This document shows, in pieces, positions 48,301 to 57,300 of a stretch of DNA of 64,000 bases. The position numbers and the translations under genes were made by a program. The notes under the pieces were generated by a model. The model was not told where the DNA came from. It saw only the letters and a program-made list of their open reading frames with translations, and did not search any database. How positions within the stretch are numbered: position 1 is the stretch's first letter; each line of letters opens with the position of its first letter. The DNA comes from Limnephilus marmoratus (taxonomy: Eukaryota; Arthropoda; Insecta; Trichoptera; Limnephilidae): assembly GCA_917880885.1 (NCBI GenBank), contig OU862910.1, forward strand, positions 17,062,710-17,126,709, written 5' to 3'.

Positions 48301-51300
48301 CACCAGCAAAGGAGTCACAGCCCTCGAACAAACCGACCTCGGCAGGGCCATCACGCCCAGCAGATGGCGACCAACAGTGGACTGTTGTTGATTGTAAAAA
48401 ACGACCCGCTACTGTGATAGGTAACTTAAAGGAGCAAGGTACCCATACTTATTTCCACCTGTACCAGCTACATCCTGAAACCTCGATCAACGATTTAACG
48501 TCGTATCTTCAGTCAATTGTAAGTACCGCCTCATTTAAAGTCTCTAAAATTAAATCAAAGGGAGAGTATGCCTCATTCAAGTTAGGGATCCCAAATTCCG
48601 TGAAAACCGAAGTTCTAAAACCGGAACACTGGCCCAAATATTCATATCTTAAAGAATGGAAAAATAAAATTAATGCACCGCGGCTTCCGGGTTTAAAACC
48701 CAGTTGACTTGCGGATAATTTACATTTTTTTTACCAAAATGTTAGAGGACTAAAGAGTAAATGTGCCTCATTTTACTCTAATGTTTTGATAAACAATTAT
48801 GATGTAATTGGACTCACTGAGACGTGGCTAAACTCAAGTGTGTTCAACCCAGAGCTCTTCGATGACAGCTTCAAAGTATTTAGAAAAGACAGAGACAGTG
48901 GAAGTGGCCATAGACAGGGAGGAGGCTGTCTATTAGCCGTAAAGATTGCGAATGGCCTTATTAAGGTAGAGCACTTACCTGCTCTGGAAACTGTCAACGA
49001 GGACTTATGGGTCAAAATTACATACAAATCGTGTGTAACTTTTATATGTATAGTTTATTTTCCACCTGCATCTCACTTTGAAACATATACATTATTTTTT
49101 GATACAATACAACGAAATGTAGATGTTATTGGTGGAAAGAATGTAATTGTTCTCGGAGATTTCAATATGCACTCCGCAAGAGGTTCCGTAGAAACGGAAA
49201 ACGACCTTAATTTTCTATGCGCCGTTTTTGGTCTCTCCCAATATAATAACATTCAAAACATAAACTTAAGAGTTTTAGATTTAATTTTATGCAACATATC
49301 CGTAAATGTTATTCATTGCGATTCTCCCCTTGTTACCGAAGATAAACATCACCCTGCACTAGAATTTATTTTTCCATGCAAAAAAAACATTAAAATTACA
49401 AACATTCCAAAAAATGACAAGAATGCTTTGCGTGGATGGAATTTTGGGCAGGGCGATGTTTATGAACTGTACAATATGATGAGCCAACTAGATTGGCAAG
49501 AACTGTACAATTTTAGCACTATAAATGAGGCGGAACATCATTTTTATGCTTGTATTTACAATATTTTTGATGCCTGTTTCTCTAGGAAACCTCCCAGTAG
49601 AGGTGGTTGTCGATATCCGAAGTGGTTCTGTCAAGATACCATCGCGAGCATTAGGAAGAAACATGCTCTCCATAAAAAATGGAAGGCTACCGGCTGTCGA
49701 GGTGACTGATTTGTTCAGTGTACATAGAGCCGTGGTTAAGCGCAATATACGCACTGCTTTCCAATTATATGTAAATTCCATTGAACACGATATCAAGCAT
49801 GATCCAAACATGTTTTGGGACTACGTCAAATCGCTGAGAAAAGATGGTGGTATTCAAGACACCATGACGCATTGTGATCGGGAAGTTCGTGGAGTAGACG
49901 TAGCTAACGCTTTTGCAACACACTTCCAATCCGTGTATAGTAATGAGTCTCCATTACTAAATACAAATATTGCTGCCAAGTTGAATATAAAGGGAGCCCA
50001 GAATATCGATATTAATCAAATTGAAGAATCAGATATAGAAACTTCCATTAGAAAAATGAAAAATACATATTCACTTGGTCCAGATTTTCTTCCAGTATTC
50101 TTCCTTAAAGGTTGTGCCGAGTTTTTAAAAAAGTCACTTAGTTTCTTATTTAATCTTTCCCTGGAAACCGGTGTATTTCCTGATTCCTGGAAAATTTCGA
50201 AGATTTGTCCGATTTATAAAAGCGGTACAAAGACCTCTGTAGAAAATTTTAGGCCAGTAGCAATACTATCTGCACCGGCCATACTGTTCGAATCGATTAT
50301 TCATAAATACACACTGCCACAAGTGGAGCCGTACTTAATTTCAGAACAGCACGGATTTAGAAAAGGTCGATCTACAGAAACCAACTTATTGGTGTTTACT
50401 GATTACGTATCAAAATCTTTAGATAAAGGCCATCAGGTAGATTGTTCGTATAATGACTTTTCAAAGGCCTTCGATACTGTTAATCACGACGTCTTACTCA
50501 ATAAGCTGGCTGAAATAGGATTCTCCATGAGACTACTCACCTTTTTTGTTAGCTATCTTGCAGACAGGAAACAGTTTGTATCTCATGGACTATTCCAGTC
50601 TATTCTATTTTTTGTACGATCAGGAGTACCCCAAGGTTCTAATTTAGGCCCACTCCTTTTTTCCATATTTATTAATGATATTTCAGAAGTAATTCTGCAC
50701 TCCAGGTTTCTTCTTTTTGCTGATGACCTGAAACTATTCTTAGAAATACTAACCCTAGAGGACTGCAATCGACTCCAGTCAGATATTGATAGAATTATTG
50801 ACTGGAGTAAAAGAAATCGGATTGAGTTCAATATATCTAAATGTTTAATTTTGTCATTCACTAGGGCGTGTCATACCTGGTATTACCGGTATACGATGGA
50901 CGCCCGAAGTCTAAAACGTGTCTCCACCATGAAGGACCTTGGAATCATGTTTGATCGTAGGCTGACATTTCATACTCATATTCAGATGGCTTGTAGCACT
51001 TCATTGAGAATGCTGGGCTTTGTTCTGCGTACTGCAAGGAATTTTAAAGACACCTGGGTTCTCATAATTCTATTCAATTCCTTAGTAAGGAGTAGACTTG
51101 AAAGTGGGTCGATAATTTGGAGTCCGCACCAAGCAAAATATTCCCTCATGTTAGAGAGAGTTCAGAAAAAATTTCTGAGATTTCTGTACATGAGGGAGTA
51201 CGGCTATTACCCGTGGCTCTATCCTACCGACTTTCTTTTGGGTATGCTCGGAATGAACCATCTACGTGTCAGAAGGGATGTGACCATTGTACACATTGCT

Positions 51301-54300
51301 ACGCATTTCTTCAGATTGATTCGCGGAAGGTTTGAAAACTCAGCTATCTTGGAGAACATTCATTTTTATATTCCCGATGGTTATCTTCGCCATCGACAGC
51401 ATAGGCTGTTCTATCTTCCGGCCTGCAGGACTAACTTGCCAATGGTCATGCCGGTCGAGAGAGCAATCTTGCTGTTAAACAGAATTAATTCGGATATCGA
51501 CATATTTAGCGTCAGTGAAGCTGCCTTTAAAAGGCAAGCTCAATTGATGCTCGTATAGTTTTTTTTGCTAACCATTTATATTTATGTTTAATATAATACT
51601 GCTACAAATGTATTTTAAAAACGCATTAAAATTGCAAATTTTGTAATGTTTTTGAAAGAATAAAATAAATTGAATTGAATTGAATAAAATAAATTGAATT
51701 GAATTGAATACACCAATTTGTTTATTTCGTGTTTCGTGACAACAAAAATTAAATAAAAATTATGTACAATACAGTCAAGGAATTCCCTGTAAAACATAAA
51801 CAAAAAGGGTGCCCAACTTGGGAGAACAAAATAAAAATTACATTCAATTCAATCGTGGGATTACCCGTAAAACATAAACGAAAAGGGTTGCCAACTTGGA
51901 AGATTTCAATTCCCTTGTTTTTTATTTAAATTTTAAAAAAATGTTACGTAATGCATTTTTCGAACCCCCCTCCTGCCCCGGTAACGGTAACGCACAGTAA
52001 CGTTTAACAAGACCCCCCCCTCCCGAAATTGCGTTATGCAATACTTGAACGGCCCCTAAGGTCGAAGTTTCACAAAAATTTGTGCTGAGTTGCCAAACGT
52101 AAAATTAGTCCCCTTTGAACTTTAGAGAAAATTGCGTTATTCCACCGGCAACATCTACAATAATTGTATTGACGGCGTTGCTTATGGGTTTTTTCGTTTT
52201 TCGTTAAGGTTCTGCTTCGCAATAATCAAACGGATTCGGATTATTGACAAGGGAGAAATTTCATTTTAATAATTCTAGTCATCTCCCGATTTCTTCAAAT
52301 TTCTCCCGTTTTCTCCTGATTTTTAGGCGAAAATTCTCCCAATTTTGAAGTTTTGGGTTCGGTAACACTGCTCACAACATACCCCAATTGGGGATGCCAT
52401 AGTCTCGCTGGCTCCGGACGGGAGCAGCTGGGACTCTTGTGACGTATTCCTATAAAAAAAAGTGAACTGCTTGTGCGCACAAACTAAATATCATTGGCTT
52501 AAAGTCAATACATTGTATCTCCACTTTTTGGCAAAAATGAGTTATTAACATAGACATATGAATATTAGTAGACCAGAACATAAAGGTGAGGGGGGAAACC
52601 AACTACAGCGGGGCACAGAGCGGGAAGCTGACTTTGGAGATATGTGATTAGTTGATAACTCAACATGACAGTATATAGGCATCTCGCATTATAATATCAC
52701 CATTTAGTTCTTAAAAGTAAACTCTGCTTTTGAATGAATAGACCTTTTTACATGGGAGCGCGAATTGCTCGCCGCGTATTGAACAAATTTGCGAATTCCA
52801 AATACGGCAAAGTAAAGTTCGCCTATTTTCATAGTCCAATATTTTGTTGCCGTATTTAGTTAGGACACTTTTACAAAGGTTTCATAATTTACTTACCCCA
52901 TAAACATCGATGAGCACCCACCATGTATCTCGAGTAATAGTATATATTCACATGTTTTCAAAACACAAACCATGTTTTTTGCGGTGTTATTTCGTAAAAT
53001 GCACCGATGAGCGCTCGACGCTGGCTCGCAGAAGAATGATGACGTCACATTTTTTAGATTCACGTGAAGCCATACTCAATCCCAGCCGGTTCCAAGGAAC
53101 CGGTATGGGGAGGGGGAAATAATATGCTTTTATCACTTAGGGCAGGTCTACTAATATTCATTTGTCTATGGTTATTAACTAAATTCTAGTAAAGACGGGT
53201 CCATTGCGCGGGCAAACGCCAGACTTTTGCTCTGACAGTCCCATAACACAACATTCAAGGTCATAAATGTTTGAACATTTTTGTGGTGTTTGAGCTTCCC
53301 GTGTTCGGCATTTGAAGGTCATTTCGGCGTTTGAAGGACTTTCAAACAATTAATTAGGGTGAAGTTCGCGCAGTTCACACAATTTGACAACTGGTCTGGA
53401 ATACGGACGTCCACGCGTACGTAATACTTGACGTTTGGCGTTTATTGCATGTCCTAAGTTACTATTGAATTTGAGATGCACATATATTTTAATAGATATT
53501 TATTTATCAGGAAAGATTTCCAACTAATATTGATTACTATTGAATTTAGAGTGCGTGAGCGTGAATAACTATGTAGCATCAATAATAGAATAAATTTAAA
53601 TTGGTCAATTTCTCCCGTGTCTCTGAAACAGATTTATAAATTAATAGACTTTATTTACAAGTGAGTTCACGAAAGAAATAATCATCCATTACGACAGTGT
53701 GTTTATTTAAAATCCTTAATAATTATTAGATCCGCGCAGTTGATAACCAAAAAACTTGACATTTGACGTTTATCGTTTACGTAAATGTTAAAATGCGTTC
53801 GATGTGGAAAAGATGCTACACCAGGAAGAAAACACAGATATTTATTTATCAGGAAAGATTTCCGACAAATATCGATTACCTATTGCACCAATAACATTAT
53901 ATAATATCGTCATTATATTGCACGACCTAAAGTTACTAGAATTTAGAGTGCGTAAACATTTAAGTCAAAAACAGAATAATTATAAATATTTGATATTATA
54001 TTATAATTTTATTATCAAATATTTTGATTATTATATTATATTTAGGTATAATGATATTTTAAACTCGTGATTATGCTCGCTCATGGCACATAACCATAAA
54101 AGGCCATTCCGTTTTCCCCACACACGACCGCATTGCGTATCTTCTGTCAAAAAATGAATTCTCCCCCCCGCCGGCCCCCGCCTGCCTTCCCGCTTCACCC
54201 GAGATGGGATGTTTAAGTTTTGTTTTTGTTTTGTTTTCCGCCGAACACGGAAAGCTCAAACACTAACTACAAAAATTGTCAAACATTTATGACCTTGAAT

Positions 54301-57300
54301 GTTGTTGACCTTGACTGTCAAAGCAAAAGTCTGGCATTTGCCCGCGCAATGGACCCGACTTAAGAAAAACTCAAAATTGTGTGTGCAAAAATATGGCATC
54401 GTAACTCACACCTCTCAATATTTTATTTTATCATGTTAACTTAAATTTTTTTTTAAGGCATTTGAATCTCTAAATATATTTATTTATACAGAAATACAAT
54501 ATTTTGGTAAAGTGTGAAGAAGCCGCCACATGCAGCTACAATTTAAATAGGCATAAATTTTGAAAAGTAAACTACTTTTAAACTTGATTACCACAAGAAC
54601 CATCGGTTTCAATCGGGATAGACGGAAAAATATGCATTTAAATTTTTATTTCATATTAACTTTTTTGTACATAATTTTTCCTTTACGAATGTTATTTCAT
54701 GTTGTATTCTTTCCAAGATCAAACATTTTCAACGGGTTCCAATTTTTAAATATTAAAAAGCATTGCAAATACACCTCATTTTTTTTTAATAAAACAATAA
54801 TGGTTTGTCTAACGCAGTGGTTCCCAACCTTTTTCTGAACCGGGACCACTTGTACGTTTATTTTTTCGACAGGGACCACCCCCCCCCCCCCCCCCCCCCA
54901 GGACGGACCAATTTTTTATGAAGTCGAAATTTGTGTTTGCCAACTTTAATGGGGGGGGGGGGGGGGGGGGTGATGACACCACGTTATCCGCCCTATAACT
55001 GTGCTTGTGGTCAGTGGCGTAGGCTAGCATGGGTGGCACCCGGGACGGATTGACGAGAGGAGCGTAATGGGATAGGGTTGGACGGGTTCTAGCAGAATAT
55101 TTACCACAACGGAGGGGGCGAAATGGGATAGAATGGGACTGGTTTTAGCAGAATATTTACCACAATGGAGGGGGCTGAATGGGATAGAGTGGGACGGGTT
55201 CTAGCAGAATATTTACCACAATGGAGGGGGCGGAATGGGATAGAGTGGGACGGGTTCTAGCAGAATATTGACCACAATGGAGGGGGCGGTATGGGATAGA
55301 GTGAGACGGGTTCTAGCAGAATATTTACCACAATGGAGGGGGCGGAATGGGATAGAGTGGGATGGGTTCTAGCAGAATATTTACCACAACAGAGGGGGCG
55401 GAATGGGATAGAGTGGGATGGGTTCTAGCAGAATATTTACCACAATGGAGGGGACGGAATGGGATAGAGTGGGACGGGTTCTAGCAGAATATTTACCACA
55501 ATGGAGGGGGCGGAATGGTACAGAGTGGGACGGGTTCTAGCAGAATATTTACCACAACGGAGAGGGTAGAACGGGGTAGGATGGGGTGGGGCGAAACAGA
55601 ATACCATAATGGCCACTGACCACAAGGTACAATAATGATAAACTGAATATTGGCCTGATTTTTTTTATTCAGACTTCTCGACCAGGGACCGCCCGAGAGC
55701 TGGCTCGTTTATTGACCGGCGGTCCATCGCGGACCATCTTCTAGCCTCTCGCGGACCACTAGTGGTCCGCGGACCACTGGTTGGGAAACCCTGGTCTAAC
55801 GGGTACGTATAATATAATTACTAAATAAAAGTTGATTGAACCTAATAAATACCTACATAAATAAATACCTAACCTAATAACCTAACCTAACCTAAAAACC
55901 TAACCTAACCTAACCACTGGAGGGCTTTTTGCCGAATTTCAGCACGATTTAAAAAACCTGGGATCGCTTTTCTGCTGAATTTCATCAAATTTTCCCTAGA
56001 TGCATAATTTTTTTTTTGTAATATTTTCAAATACGCCTGCAGTTTTATTTTGACGTTTTTTAGTAGGTGGAAAGATACTACTTATATTCGTATCCAACAG
56101 ATGGCAGTGTACTCTAGTTATGTACGAAATATATTGAAATGAAAATTCGTATTTTGTAGATTTCTCTAAAAGATTAAACTGTCAGAATGTGTCGTTGTAA
56201 AATGCGGCATTTTATCGTGTTTAGTGGAATTTTGTAACACATTTGTTTACCAGTATTATAATGATTGAATTAGTAATGCATTCATCTGTTTCAATGTGTT
56301 TCAAACTTTAAAATTCAGTGATTATTTGAAAAACAAAAGTTTTGTGGTTATGTTTTTCTATTTTTTTGCCTGCAGCTATTTTGGTGAGTCCTTTATGAAT
56401 TCCATTTTAGTCTATTTTAAAAGTGTCGCCATTTCTCGATTAAATTTGTTTCAAAAGTTTGTTCAAAGGGAACATTAAACAGTTCACAACATATCAAAAT
56501 TCATTTTCTTGTATACATATGTAGATTGTGATTACAATTTTTTTTTTTTTTTTTACATTAACTCCACACAGGAGGCCCTGAGGAAAATAACTTCCCTCAG
56601 GGCCTATGTCATCTTTGAAGATGCTGTGTGGAGGGTCTTTTTGAGGAAAGGAAGGAGTGAACATGGGTCTTGAAGAGACCCATGTTGTAGGAGGGAGGAA
56701 ACATAGAGGCCGGCAAATCGTTCCACAGCCAAGCCGTTGAACTCAAGAACGAGTCAGAGAAACGACCCGTTCTCATGTGACTAATGTCAACCGTGTACAA
56801 ATGTTGGGCGCGTGTTTGGTGTGTTTCCCAACTATGCACCGGTGCCGAGGGGATCAATGACGCTAGTTTCTCGGAGCATCTTTTATTGTAATACCGGTAG
56901 AACAAGGACAGCATTCCCACCTGACGCCTGTGCTCTAAAGATTGCAGTCCGTCTGTTAAGATGGGAGAATCTATCAAACGGACCGCCCGTTTCTGCACAG
57001 AGTCAAGGGTTTTTTTTAGGTATTTTGGAGCTCCAGACCAGAGGTGGCTGCCAAATTCAACCGTGGGGCGCACTTGCGATTTGTACAGGGTTAGCAGTTG
57101 TGTACTATTAAAGTATCTGCGGGCCCTGTACAGTACGCCCAGTTTCTGAGAGGCTAACTTAACTCTGGTTTCGATGGAGCCCCCGTACCTGACCTGGTCA
57201 CTTAGAGTTACACCAAGCATATCGATGGAGGTCCTGTTCGGAAGATTGCTTCCATTGAAGGAGACTAGATTTTCATTTCGATCCCTTTTAGACGTAATCA

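Larger units (their letters stand above)
47700..51712 (+). mobile_element. LINE A: near full-length non-LTR retrotransposon
   Basis: ORF1 (47790-48707) and ORF2 (48711-51558) are followed by a 3' UTR that ends in a repeat tail, AATAAAATAAATTGAATTGA, repeated twice (51660-51708). The 5' edge is after the last finger remnant, about 47640-47760. Jockey/CR1/I-group features. It is nested in the hAT-like element, so it inserted later (or moved with it). Confidence 0.85.
45998..52370. mobile_element. Composite hAT-like element (6373 bp) with zinc-finger remnant and nested LINE A
   Basis: Left end CAGTGTTACCGAA and inverted right end CAGTGTTACCGAA are identical over 13 bp, then diverge. The 8-bp duplication CTCACAAC (45990-45997 and 52371-52378) is perfect, and the uninterrupted SINE at 6760 confirms the empty site. 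Inside: a decayed C2H2 array (about 46490-47640), LINE A (about 47700-51710) and an AT-rich right part with tandem segments (51740-51900). No hAT transposase was found, so it depended on a relative in trans. Confidence 0.85.
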
